From J054 sp965221985 (lineage in GTDB: Bacteria; Pseudomonadota; Gammaproteobacteria; Steroidobacterales; GCA-2729495), in assembly GCA_965221985.1 (NCBI GenBank), contig OZ244928.1, forward strand, positions 1,984,001 to 2,048,000: 64,000 nucleotides of DNA. Direction: 5' to 3'. Made by a program: the position numbers and the translations under genes. Below, piece after piece: positions 25,996-34,974 of the stretch; the stretch's first letter is position 1; every line of letters begins with the position of its first letter. The notes under the pieces were generated by a model. The model was not told where the DNA came from and did not search any database. It saw only the letters and a program-made list of their open reading frames with translations.

Positions 25996-26889
25996 TCATG
26001 AATTGTCGATAACTGCTTTCTGGTGGGCGGGTGTCTTGAACGCTGCCACTGCCGCCACGATCAATGCCACCGCAATCAGGCTTAAGGGCAGGGCGAAATC
26101 TTGGGGACGTACCCAAAAATCGGTAATCAGGCCCCAACGTTCGGCTATCTCCCAACTGTTGTAAGCAATAATAGCCGTTGGAATGCCGTAGCGAATGGCT
26201 GTGGTCACCCGCCAAAAACGCAGTAGCCGCTGCAGCAGATACAAGGCCCAAGCCGTGTTGGCGAAGAACAGTGCGTAAGTGACGGGGTGGCGATCACCGA
26301 GAATGCTCTCGTCATAGATAAAGAGCAGCGCGATATAGAAGAACCAAATCACGTAAATGGTTTCTAGTGCGGTGATGGCCGCGAAGTTGCGCTGGTAACC
26401 GCGGCTTGGCTTGCCGGTGCGCAACTTTAGATTGCGTTGTAGCCAGACAAACATATTACATTTGGTTTCTCGATTCAGCATGAAAAAGGCCAGGGTCGCG
26501 GCCAGCACACCCACGGAAGACATCATGACCAAATATTCCGCCTTGGTCGCGATCTCGCCCGGGTTATAGCGGTCCATCAGGTCCGGGACGCCTAGATAGT
26601 TGGCATTCCATACGAAGGCGAACTCAACCCAGCCGGTCCACATGAAAGTGCCGGCCCAAAAACCTAGCCAGGTGGCCGCGACCTCGCTGGGGTGTTTCAT
26701 GCCGATGAAAAGCAACACGGCGCCCAGCGCGCCGAGTAGGGCGGCGCATTGCAGCACGTACTTTTCGCCAAACAGGGCTTCCATCCCGACCATCACGGTG
26801 TGGCCTAGCCCCTGTACGATGAATACGACGACAAAAGCGAGCAAACCGATGAAAGGCGGCCGTGCGAACAAGGTTTTGATTGCAGTCAT
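25996..26889 (-). CDS. Hypothetical polytopic membrane protein
   Basis: A 297-residue protein with about eight hydrophobic segments (near 13-30, 46-63, 72-92, 118-136, 170-190, 203-222, 226-244 and 262-283). Notable is the aromatic segment WLGFWAGTFMWTGWVEFAFVWN (about 74-95) and a loop with MDRYNPGEIATKAEYLVMMSS. I do not recognise a named family. It overlaps the TetR-type regulator gene by 4 bases (ATGA), so the two are translated together, and the regulator probably controls this gene. It could be a transporter or membrane-bound enzyme; there is no evidence to choose. Confidence 0.65.
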   Translation of the reverse strand: MTAIKTLFARPPFIGLLAFVVVFIVQGLGHTVMVGMEALFGEKYVLQCAALLGALGAVLLFIGMKHPSEVAATWLGFWAGTFMWTGWVEFAFVWNANYLGVPDLMDRYNPGEIATKAEYLVMMSSVGVLAATLAFFMLNRETKCNMFVWLQRNLKLRTGKPSRGYQRNFAAITALETIYVIWFFYIALLFIYDESILGDRHPVTYALFFANTAWALYLLQRLLRFWRVTTAIRYGIPTAIIAYNSWEIAERWGLITDFWVRPQDFALPLSLIAVALIVAAVAAFKTPAHQKAVIDNS

Positions 26890-27485
26890 AGAGAATACTC
26901 CGGCTTGAGTAGTAGTCCTCTCATCGTTAGGTGAAACATTTCTTCCTGCCGCGGATGGGTGGCGTAAACCTCGAGGATTGGCACGGCGATACGGGCAATG
27001 AGGCGCCCACTCGCGTCGGCATCGTCATTGAGCAATGCACCGGTACGCGCAACTGTTGCCAACACGCGCAAAATTTCACTGCGGTAAATCGCGTGCAGAT
27101 CTTTAAATAGAGAAAAATGCACGCCACCAGCACGGGTCGACAGTCGAAGAGCGTTAGGGCTGCATCGCCATATACGCAAGTAAGCATTGAACAAGCCGGC
27201 CATGGTTTCTTGGGGTTCGGTGCAGTGGATCGCGGCCATTTCTTCAATGCCTTGCTCGAAAACAGGCCGAATGATTTGGCTCAGCACGTCTTCGCGATTG
27301 GAGAAAAAGCGGTAGAAGCTGCTGCGGGCAATCTCGGCGGCTTCGATAATTTCCTCGACGCTAACGTTTTCAAAGCCCTTGTCGATGAACAGGGCTGCAC
27401 TCTTGGACACAATGCGCTCGCGGGTGCGGCTTTGCCGCTGTCTCACCTTTGGACTTAGGGGAAGAATGTTCGCTTTGCCAGTCAC
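26886..27485 (-). CDS. TetR family transcriptional regulator
   Basis: A 199-residue protein. The N-terminal helix-turn-helix domain includes TRERIVSKSAALFIDKGFENVSVEEI followed by AAEIARSSFYRFFSNREDVL (about 20-66), the TetR pattern. The C-terminal ligand domain is variable and mostly helical. It is transcribed with the polytopic membrane protein and divergently from the TonB receptor, so it may repress both. An imperfect inverted repeat in the upstream gap (27598-27616) is a candidate operator. The ligand is unknown. Confidence 0.88.
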   Translation of the reverse strand: MTGKANILPLSPKVRQRQSRTRERIVSKSAALFIDKGFENVSVEEIIEAAEIARSSFYRFFSNREDVLSQIIRPVFEQGIEEMAAIHCTEPQETMAGLFNAYLRIWRCSPNALRLSTRAGGVHFSLFKDLHAIYRSEILRVLATVARTGALLNDDADASGRLIARIAVPILEVYATHPRQEEMFHLTMRGLLLKPEYSL

Positions 27486-28107
27486 GCTACGTCCTTGAAG
27501 GGACTGAAATCGGACATCAGTGTACCATTTTAAGTCGAGCCCACCCGGCGGCGGTGATTTGATCTCGATTCGGGATGAAATGCCTAAATTTATTCCTTGT
27601 GAATTAATTATTTACATCGAGTATCGAATGTTTCACACGATATCTTCAGCTAGTGGCCGCTAGCTTATTGCAACAGAATGAGGCGATCCATCGCCCGGCT
27701 ATGTCATTCAGTTCTGACGGCCCCGCGTTCGGGGCAGCCATCCGCTGCAGCGGGCGCCGGGGCCTTTGCCCTTGGCCCTGGGCCGCCTATCCTACGACGG
27801 GCGCACGACGCCTTCGGCATCCCTGAGATCGCGTCCTCGTAGGGAATTTTGCATGACTCAAGACAGCGCCCACCTCGATCACTTCCGGCGGCGGGCATTG
27901 AGTCGCCCGGCCACCCTGGAGGCGTACGCCAATTCCATAGCAAAGTGGCTTGCCGTCGGTTGGCTTGCTGGTTTTTCTTATTGCCATCTTGCGGACCGCG
28001 GCGCGGCTAGTCTGGTCCGTCCGATAGGGGTTATGCTTCTATAACAAAGGTCCATAGGCCGTACCTAATGTTGGGGGCGCGGCGCAGGGGCCGAGGGGGA
28101 TTTTCGA
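27486..28107. other. Divergent gap between the TetR gene and the TonB receptor gene
   Basis: This stretch of 622 bases changes sharply in composition: an A/T-rich half near the TetR gene and a G/C-rich half near the receptor. One open frame, starting at 27853 with 63 codons and a weak AGGGA, encodes a short peptide with one hydrophobic segment; its reality is doubtful and I do not list it as a gene. The promoters of the TetR operon and receptor must lie here. Confidence 0.4.
27598..27616. promoter_or_regulatory. Candidate operator (imperfect inverted repeat)
   Basis: The 19 bases TGTGAATTAATTATTTACA form an imperfect inverted repeat with TGT/ACA ends (14 of 19 positions match their reverse complement). 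It lies about 113 bases upstream of the TetR gene start, in the region shared with the TonB receptor. Its size suits a TetR dimer, but A/T-rich DNA gives such repeats by chance. Confidence 0.22.
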
Positions 28108-31089
28108 TTGAAGGCATTGATTATTGGGCGGCCTCTGGTTGCATTCGCAGCGGCCTTATCGACTCTGCTGTTTTCCGCCAGCAGTTTCGCGCAAATCGAT
28201 GAAATCATCGTTACGGCGCGCAAGAAGGAGGAAAATCTTCAGGACGTGCCCCTGAGCGTTACCGCCTTCGACAAGAACACCATAGACCAGAAGGGCATTA
28301 ACCGAATCGGCGATATTGCCAAGCTAACTCCCAGCTTACAGTTCGACGAGTCTTTCTCGCAAAGCGATACAAGAATTGTAATTCGCGGCTTGTCCCCCAC
28401 GCGTGGCCGACAAAATGTCGCGGTGCTCGTGGATGGCATCGATGTGTCCAGCGAGGCTATTACGAGTTCGGGTGGTTCCTTGCTAATTAATTCTCGGCTG
28501 CTTGATGTTGAGCGAATTGAAGTCGTTGCGGGGCCTCAAATAGCGCTTTACGGTCGGGCCGCCTTTAATGGCGCGCTGCAGTTTGTGACCAAGAAGCCGG
28601 CGGAAGAATTTGAAGCGGATGTACGCTTAGACGCGAATGCCGAAGACCAATATAGTGTCAATGGAAGCATGAGCTTTCCGATTTTCGGCGAAGCCTTGGG
28701 TGTTCGGATTAACGGCAGTATCTGGGACGAACAGGGCTTTCACGAAAACGAACTCACGGGTAACACTGTGGGTGACCAGGAAGGCGTTGGTCTGGCTCTG
28801 AGCACCCGCTCTAGCTTTGACAACGGCTTGGTATTTAGCTTCCGGGCGGAATACACTGCCGACGAAGGAAAACCTTCGCCACAAACCCTAATACCATTTA
28901 ATACCTTACTAAACGTCCCCGAAGCCGCACGGGGAAACGATCGATTGTCGCAATGCTACGAGGATTTTATCGCGACCATTGGCGATCCGGGGCAGGTGTC
29001 TGGTCCGGGTGAAATTAACGACGTTCGTCTGGTTGAACGTGCGCGCCGCCTGATTGATCCGGCCTTGGCGCAGTCCCTGGGTTTTCCGGACCCTGCAACC
29101 GCGACGCCAGCTGACTATCGAAACGTGGTGCTTGCCAATCCGTTTCTCAGTCCCCATTGCGAGCACCAGGTATTCGGATACACCGGGGCCATCCCCGATG
29201 GCGATGACATATCGCTTCGGCAGGGTACCGATGCCACTCGACGAGGCGATGACTACGCAGGATTTGATCGCGACTTGTGGCGGCTTGCGCTGACCGGGGA
29301 GTGGGAACTGGAGCAGGGTGGATTTAATTTGTGGGTTGGCTTCCTGAGTGATGAGAACTCCGAGACCCAGGACACCAATGCCTTCGGAATTCCTGCGAAC
29401 AACATCTATCGCGATGGCAACGTAAATACCTTCTCTTTTAACAATGACAAAGAGACCAAGCAGATCAACCTTGAACTGAGGTATGCAACCAATCTAGACG
29501 GACCCATCAATGCGTCCGTAGGCGCTTTGTATTGGCGGGAAGAGGTGGATAACAACAGTATGTCCATTACCGGCCAGGCTTCGGGCAGCGCCTGTGTTTG
29601 GCAGAGTAGCGCCGGCCAAATTATCCCCATTGCTGCTGATGCCTGCCCCGGCTACACCGAAACGCCCATTGCTCCTTATCAGGCCGCGGCGGCGCCGCTT
29701 CGAAAGCCGAGCCCGGCGGATCGCGACACGAACCATAAGTCTATCTACGGCCAGTTGGAAATCGACTTCACTTCTACCCTGACCCTAACCCTCGAAGGGC
29801 GTTACAACGTGGAGGAAAGTGACGTCTTTGGGCCAATTTTTTATGATCCGGGCGCGTCCGGCGGGCCTGGCGGATTAAATCCTTGCGGGATTTTCTTTCG
29901 TCCTTGTCAGCCCTACGCTAACAGTTTCGTGTTTGCCGACACCTTTGATCCCGTTGATGAGCCTGAGCTACTAAATACCATTCCCGATCTCTGCCGTCGT
30001 CAAGATCCGGCGGGTGTCCAGCGCTCGATTAACTATGGACCTAATGACGATATTGATGGTGACGGCCAGGCCGACGGCGTTGATACCTTTAATCCTTGGT
30101 GTGTGGATAGCCTGAGCGGCAAAGAAACTTGGTTTATTCCGAAAATTCTGTTGGATTGGAAGGCCACGGAGGACGCGCTGATCTATTTCTCTTGGGGAAA
30201 CTCGCAAAAGCCGGGCGGGTTTAGCCTACTGACGGTGGGTGCTTCGGGCCTTGATCGTGAACTGACTGAATTTAAGCCCGAAAAAATGACCGTGTGGGAG
30301 TTGGGCGCCAATACCGAGTGGCTCGATCGAAGCTTGAGAATCAACGGGTCTTTTTTCTTTCAGGACTACACGGACAAGCAGGCGCTAACATCTGCACTCG
30401 GCAATGACGGCCGTTTGGTTTCGAAAATAGAAAACGCGGGTGCGGCGGAGGTGTATGGCGCGGAGGTTGATGTTACCTGGCAACCCGCGACGGAGTTTCT
30501 TGGCGGTTCTTGGACCGTGCAGGCCGGCTACACTTGGTTGGATTCAGAATACACAGATTTCGTGCCCAATAGCACTAGCCCCGTCAGGGCCGCCACGACT
30601 GGGAATTGTACCTGGGACCCGATCAACGGCTTGTGTCAGCTGAACTTATCGGGAAACCAGTTAGAGGATGCGCCCGAAGGATCTTTCGCGGGTTCGCTGC
30701 GCTTCGACAGGCAATTGAGTGGCGAGCTCAGTCTGTTTGTCGAAACGGATGTGCAGTGGACCGATGATCGGTTCACCGACATCGATAACGCGGCATATAC
30801 CAAGGCTTACTGGAATACGGATCTGCGCCTCGGTTTGCGCTCGGATACCTGGGAGATCTTGGCCTACGTTAACAATGTTTTTGATGACGATACCGTTCGT
30901 TTTACCGGCGGCGGTCCAGGCTTGGGTTGTTGCTTTGTGCTGGGTAGCGGCATCGATTTACTGGAGACTGCGCCGACAACAGCCGATACGGTCATGGTTG
31001 ATCTGCCCTTGTTTACCTCAGCCTTTTTGCCGCCGCCGCGGGTTATCGGTCTGCGTGCAGCCTACCGATTTGGTGCCGCCGTTCAATAG
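28108..31089 (+). CDS. TonB-dependent outer-membrane receptor
   Basis: A 993-residue receptor. A signal peptide (about 1-29, ending SASSFA) leads to a TonB box-like DEIIVTARKKEENLQDVPLSVTAF. The plug domain shows RIVIRGLSPTR, VLVDGID and RIEVVAGPQIALYGRAAFNGAL, then a long 22-strand-type barrel ending in GLRAAYRFG. It is of the CirA/FecA-like group used for siderophores or other large, scarce compounds. The start is TTG at 28108, after GAGGGGGA; no ATG gives a proper signal peptide. Upstream is a TetR regulator and downstream a Tat-signal thiamine-diphosphate enzyme. The substrate is unknown; many marine bacteria use such receptors for organic substrates. Confidence 0.88.
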   Translation: MKALIIGRPLVAFAAALSTLLFSASSFAQIDEIIVTARKKEENLQDVPLSVTAFDKNTIDQKGINRIGDIAKLTPSLQFDESFSQSDTRIVIRGLSPTRGRQNVAVLVDGIDVSSEAITSSGGSLLINSRLLDVERIEVVAGPQIALYGRAAFNGALQFVTKKPAEEFEADVRLDANAEDQYSVNGSMSFPIFGEALGVRINGSIWDEQGFHENELTGNTVGDQEGVGLALSTRSSFDNGLVFSFRAEYTADEGKPSPQTLIPFNTLLNVPEAARGNDRLSQCYEDFIATIGDPGQVSGPGEINDVRLVERARRLIDPALAQSLGFPDPATATPADYRNVVLANPFLSPHCEHQVFGYTGAIPDGDDISLRQGTDATRRGDDYAGFDRDLWRLALTGEWELEQGGFNLWVGFLSDENSETQDTNAFGIPANNIYRDGNVNTFSFNNDKETKQINLELRYATNLDGPINASVGALYWREEVDNNSMSITGQASGSACVWQSSAGQIIPIAADACPGYTETPIAPYQAAAAPLRKPSPADRDTNHKSIYGQLEIDFTSTLTLTLEGRYNVEESDVFGPIFYDPGASGGPGGLNPCGIFFRPCQPYANSFVFADTFDPVDEPELLNTIPDLCRRQDPAGVQRSINYGPNDDIDGDGQADGVDTFNPWCVDSLSGKETWFIPKILLDWKATEDALIYFSWGNSQKPGGFSLLTVGASGLDRELTEFKPEKMTVWELGANTEWLDRSLRINGSFFFQDYTDKQALTSALGNDGRLVSKIENAGAAEVYGAEVDVTWQPATEFLGGSWTVQAGYTWLDSEYTDFVPNSTSPVRAATTGNCTWDPINGLCQLNLSGNQLEDAPEGSFAGSLRFDRQLSGELSLFVETDVQWTDDRFTDIDNAAYTKAYWNTDLRLGLRSDTWEILAYVNNVFDDDTVRFTGGGPGLGCCFVLGSGIDLLETAPTTADTVMVDLPLFTSAFLPPPRVIGLRAAYRFGAAVQ

Positions 31090-31336
31090 CAGGTATTCCC
31101 GCTATTCAGGCTTTGGATCGCAAGCGGCCTGGTGAGTTAGCCGCATTTTTGCTGCGGTTCGCTGCATTCTGAATTTCAATTGAAGTCGCGCTTCGGTCTT
31201 GCAAATTGATGTCATGGGCTTTGGCGTGCCTGCCATGTATCTAGCTAGCGGACGTCTAGCTGGCTACGGGTTATGCTTGGTCTGGACGGCTGGGGAGTAG
31301 GGCTTTGTCAGTCGTTGCGACTCAGGGAGGTTAGCA

Positions 31337-33250
31337 ATGCGTGATTTACTCAAGCGATTTGTAGATCAAGAAATTTCCCGGCGAGATTTGGCAAAGGGCC
31401 TGGCAGCCCTCGGCCTGAGTGCAACCGCCGTGGATTCAGTGCTGGGTTCCTTTGCGGCCGCGCAGGTGCCGCCGCCTGACCTGGGTCAACGAATAGAAGG
31501 AACGGGTAGCGAGATCCTGCTGGCCACGCTGCAAGCTGCCGGGGTCAGGACGATTTTCGGTACTACCGCGACGGGTATGTCGCCGTTTTTTGACGCCCTG
31601 GCTTTGCAAGATAAGACCCGCCTGATTCTGTCATTAGCTGAGTCGCAGGCCACCAGCATGGCACATGGCTATGAGTTGGCCAGCGGTGAAACCACGGTGT
31701 TGTTTGTGCCCGGTGTGGCGATCCCCAGCACGATGAACAATCTGTACAACGCCTGGAAAGATCGTTCATCCATTGCAGTGTTTTCTGATGGGCCGAGTAA
31801 TGAGCGCCCAGGTCGGGATGCCTTTCAGCAAATGGCGGACTGGTTGGAACCCATGGAGCAATTCACCAAATGGCGATGGCAGGTGGATAATGCCAGCCAA
31901 GTCAGCGAGATGACGCGACGGGCTTTGAAGGTAGCTGGCACACCGCCCGGTGGTCCGGTGCACTTGCGTTTCCCGCTGAATATTCTAGGAATGCCGAATT
32001 TGCGCCAGCAAATCTATCCGCAGGCGCGCTTCCATGTGCCGATGGACATGCAGCCCAGTCCAGAGGCCATTGAAGAAACGGCCAAGCTATTGTTGCAGGC
32101 AAAATCACCATTGCTGTGTGTCGGCGCGGAAGTGACGAGAGCGGGCGCCAACGATCAGCTGGTCGAGCTCGCTGAACTGCTGGGTGCACCCGTAGCCCAA
32201 GGTTTCAGTGTTTACGGTGATATGCCTTTTCGACATCCTTTATTTGCGGGCTTTTACGGATTGGGCGTACCGCGGGGGCTCGGCGGTACAGATGTATTTG
32301 TGAATCTTGGTGCGCCGGCGCCGGATCCTGGATTGTTTACCGCACCCGTGCCTCGCAAGGCGCGGACCGTGCATGCGCGCGTCGAGTATGAATCCATAGC
32401 CAATACCTATCCGACCGATATCGCGATTGCTGCCGGTGTGGGGGAAACCATCGGTGCGCTAACGGACGCCTTGAAATCCATGGCAACTGCCGATCGGCTG
32501 CGCAAGCTGGCGGCACCGCGTCTAGCGGCGGCTCGCGAGCAACAAGCAGAAGCAGATGCGAAGCGCGAGGCCGACGCTAAGACCCATTGGGAGGCTAACC
32601 CCTTATCTTGGGAGCGCTTGTCTTGGGAGCTGGACAAGAGTCTTGAGGACGATGCTATCGTGGTTGCGGAACTTGACTATCGGACGCCATTTTATTGGCT
32701 GGACTTCAACCGCGGCAAAAAATGGTTGGTGGGTCAAACTACTGGCTTCGCCTTGGGCTGGGGGCTTGGCGCCGCCATGGGAGTTAAAGTTGCGCAGCCG
32801 GATCGCCAGGTTGTGAGTTTGGTCGGGGATGGAGCCTTGTTGTTTGGGCAGGTTGAATCCTTATGGACCGCGGCGCGTTACGAAATCCCGCTGATCATGG
32901 TCGTCTTTAACAACCGTAGCTACGACAATGAGCGAAATCGAATCCAGGATCGGTCCCCTTTGATGCGCAACAAGGCAACGCGGGATCAATGGCGTGACAT
33001 TACCTGCTACCTTGGTGATCCGTTTGTTGACTTTGCCGGACTGGCTCAGAGCTTCGAGATTGAAGCAGCCACAGTCACCGATCCGGATGAACTGAAGCGT
33101 GCCCTGCGTCGTGCCCGGGATGTTACGCGCGAAGGGCGACCATTCTTGATTGATGCTGTGATCATGCAGCTAGATCGCAAGGGTCAGCCCACTGTCCAGG
33201 ACTGGTATCCGAAAATATCCATCGCCGAGGAACGGCAACGTCAGGTCTAG
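31337..33250 (+). CDS. Tat-signal thiamine-diphosphate-dependent enzyme (acetolactate synthase/benzoylformate decarboxylase-like)
   Basis: A 637-residue enzyme with the three-domain layout of the ThDP decarboxylase/synthase family. The catalytic Glu lies in SLAESQATSMAHGYE (E102). The ThDP-binding motif runs from GDGALLFG (497) to FNNRSY (about 524-529). The N-terminus is unusual: SRRDLAKGLAALGLSATAV (14-32) is a twin-arginine motif followed by a hydrophobic stretch, so the protein probably enters the periplasm folded with its cofactor. Most relatives are cytoplasmic. It follows the TonB receptor by 247 bases on the same strand. Product unknown; benzoylformate decarboxylase or oxalyl-CoA decarboxylase-like activities are possible. 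GGGAGG lies before the ATG. Confidence 0.8.
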   Translation: MRDLLKRFVDQEISRRDLAKGLAALGLSATAVDSVLGSFAAAQVPPPDLGQRIEGTGSEILLATLQAAGVRTIFGTTATGMSPFFDALALQDKTRLILSLAESQATSMAHGYELASGETTVLFVPGVAIPSTMNNLYNAWKDRSSIAVFSDGPSNERPGRDAFQQMADWLEPMEQFTKWRWQVDNASQVSEMTRRALKVAGTPPGGPVHLRFPLNILGMPNLRQQIYPQARFHVPMDMQPSPEAIEETAKLLLQAKSPLLCVGAEVTRAGANDQLVELAELLGAPVAQGFSVYGDMPFRHPLFAGFYGLGVPRGLGGTDVFVNLGAPAPDPGLFTAPVPRKARTVHARVEYESIANTYPTDIAIAAGVGETIGALTDALKSMATADRLRKLAAPRLAAAREQQAEADAKREADAKTHWEANPLSWERLSWELDKSLEDDAIVVAELDYRTPFYWLDFNRGKKWLVGQTTGFALGWGLGAAMGVKVAQPDRQVVSLVGDGALLFGQVESLWTAARYEIPLIMVVFNNRSYDNERNRIQDRSPLMRNKATRDQWRDITCYLGDPFVDFAGLAQSFEIEAATVTDPDELKRALRRARDVTREGRPFLIDAVIMQLDRKGQPTVQDWYPKISIAEERQRQV

Positions 33251-33482
33251 TCGCTACTCTCTATCCGAAAACCACGGGGCGCATGCTAGTGTCAGGGCGC
33301 GGGGCAATTCCGTGTTTCACCGCTTGTTAAACAGCCTTGTTTCGTTTCGGCATATATTCGATTCCGATAGTCCGAAGGCTTGTTGAAGCATTAGCTGGTG
33401 TTCGACTGTCTATATAGCAGAGCTTTTGCGAAAATGACTTGCCTGCTGTTCAGTTCGTTTGCTTAGACTTCTCGATTCCGTT

Positions 33483-34733
33483 ATGAGACTTTCAAAGTTC
33501 GGTCAACGCTTTACCCGCAAAACGGGCGCACTAGAGCTTATGGAAGATCTAGGTGAGGCCATGGCCAGCGAGTCACCGGCCATGATGCTGGGCGGGGGTA
33601 ATCCAGCTCACATACCCGAGATACTGGAGCTGCTGGGGGAACGGCTGCGTGAGGTCGCCGATGATCCACGTGACCTGCGTCGAATGTTGGCGGACTATGC
33701 ATCTCCCGCAGGTGAATTGCAGTTTCGAACTGCGTTGGCGGGTTTGCTCAGGCGCGAATACGGTTGGTCCGTGGGGCCAGAGAATATTGCTCTAAGCGGT
33801 GGTAGCCAGAGTGGTTTCTTTTTCTTGTTCAACATGTTGGCGGGCCGATTCGAAGATGGCTGCTACCGTCGAATCTTATTGCCGATGGTGCCGGAGTATG
33901 CCGGCTACAATGACTTGGGCGTTACTGAGGAACTTTTTACCGCCAGGCGGCCTGCCATCGAGCAGCTGGGAGATCGTCTTTTCAAATACCACGTAGATTT
34001 CGATGGAATCGAGATTGATGAGGATACATCCGCAATTTGCGTATCCCGTCCCTGTAATCCCACGGGTAACGTGCTGACCAACGATGAGCTGAAACAGCTT
34101 GTCGGCTTGGCGAGGAATAATGATATTCCACTGATACTCGACAACGCTTACGGGTTGCCGTTTCCGCAAATCATATTTACCGATGCGCAGCCTTATTGGG
34201 ACGAGAACATCATTCTGTGCATGAGCTTGTCGAAGATCGGTTTACCCGCGGTGCGCACGGGTATATTTATCGCGCGCACCGAGATTGTTGAAGCCTTGGC
34301 AAGCGTGAACGCCGTTGCCAGTCTTGCTGTGAGCAGTGTTGGTGCGGTAATCGCGCGGGACTGGATCGCAAGCGGCGACATCATGCGTCTAAGTAGTGAG
34401 GTCATACAGCCGTTTTATCGCGACCGTGCCCTACAAGCTTTGGCATGGGTTCGTGAACATTTGGACGGTTGCGAGTATTTTGTGCACAAGCCTGAGGGGG
34501 CTCTGTTCCTGTGGTTATGGTTGCCAAGTCTGTCGGTGACTACTCAGGCGCTTTATGAACGACTGAAGTCGAGAGGTGTTTACGTGTTGCCTGGTCAACA
34601 TTTTTTCCCGGGCCTACAAGACGAATGGGATCACAAGGATCAGTGTATTCGCCTAAGCTATGCGCAAGATCCGCAGAGTGTTCGTGCGGGTATTGTAATA
34701 ATCGGTGAAGAAGTCAAAGCGCTTAGCGTCTAA
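33483..34733 (+). CDS. avtA: Valine-pyruvate aminotransferase AvtA
   Basis: A 416-residue PLP enzyme of fold type I that makes valine from alpha-ketoisovalerate with alanine as donor. The N-terminus LSKFGQRFTRKTGALELMEDLGEAM matches that of AvtA. Other landmarks are GGGNPAHIPE, SRPCNPTGNVLTNDEL, DNAYGLPFP and MSLSKIGLPAVRTGIF, the latter with the PLP lysine (SLSK) and an Arg that binds substrate. The ATG at 33483 gives the AvtA-like start; an upstream in-frame TTG would add eight residues. The gene stands alone between the ThDP enzyme and a malonyltransferase gene. Confidence 0.88.
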   Translation: MRLSKFGQRFTRKTGALELMEDLGEAMASESPAMMLGGGNPAHIPEILELLGERLREVADDPRDLRRMLADYASPAGELQFRTALAGLLRREYGWSVGPENIALSGGSQSGFFFLFNMLAGRFEDGCYRRILLPMVPEYAGYNDLGVTEELFTARRPAIEQLGDRLFKYHVDFDGIEIDEDTSAICVSRPCNPTGNVLTNDELKQLVGLARNNDIPLILDNAYGLPFPQIIFTDAQPYWDENIILCMSLSKIGLPAVRTGIFIARTEIVEALASVNAVASLAVSSVGAVIARDWIASGDIMRLSSEVIQPFYRDRALQALAWVREHLDGCEYFVHKPEGALFLWLWLPSLSVTTQALYERLKSRGVYVLPGQHFFPGLQDEWDHKDQCIRLSYAQDPQSVRAGIVIIGEEVKALSV

Positions 34734-34974
34734 GAGCCTACCTTAGCCGCTGAATGTTTACATGCAGTTGTTAACAAGTGGCGCTAGTTCGCTACGTCAC
34801 CGCCGCTGGCGAGGCAGATGTCAATTGCGGTCTCTAGCGTGAAGGGCGGAGGTTGGTATGTGGATTGGAGTTGGTCTTTGGTAAGACAGCAATATCGCGC
34901 AAAGGTTTTTGTTCGGTCTTGCCCGCGGCTAAGCGCAGCCATATTTGTAGGTACGGTATCGTGGAGAAAAATCA

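Noticed and set aside
27853..28044. A 63-codon open frame with a weak AGGGA, between TetR and the TonB receptor
   Set aside because: It has one hydrophobic stretch but no recognisable domain. It also lies in a G/C-rich promoter region where chance frames are expected.
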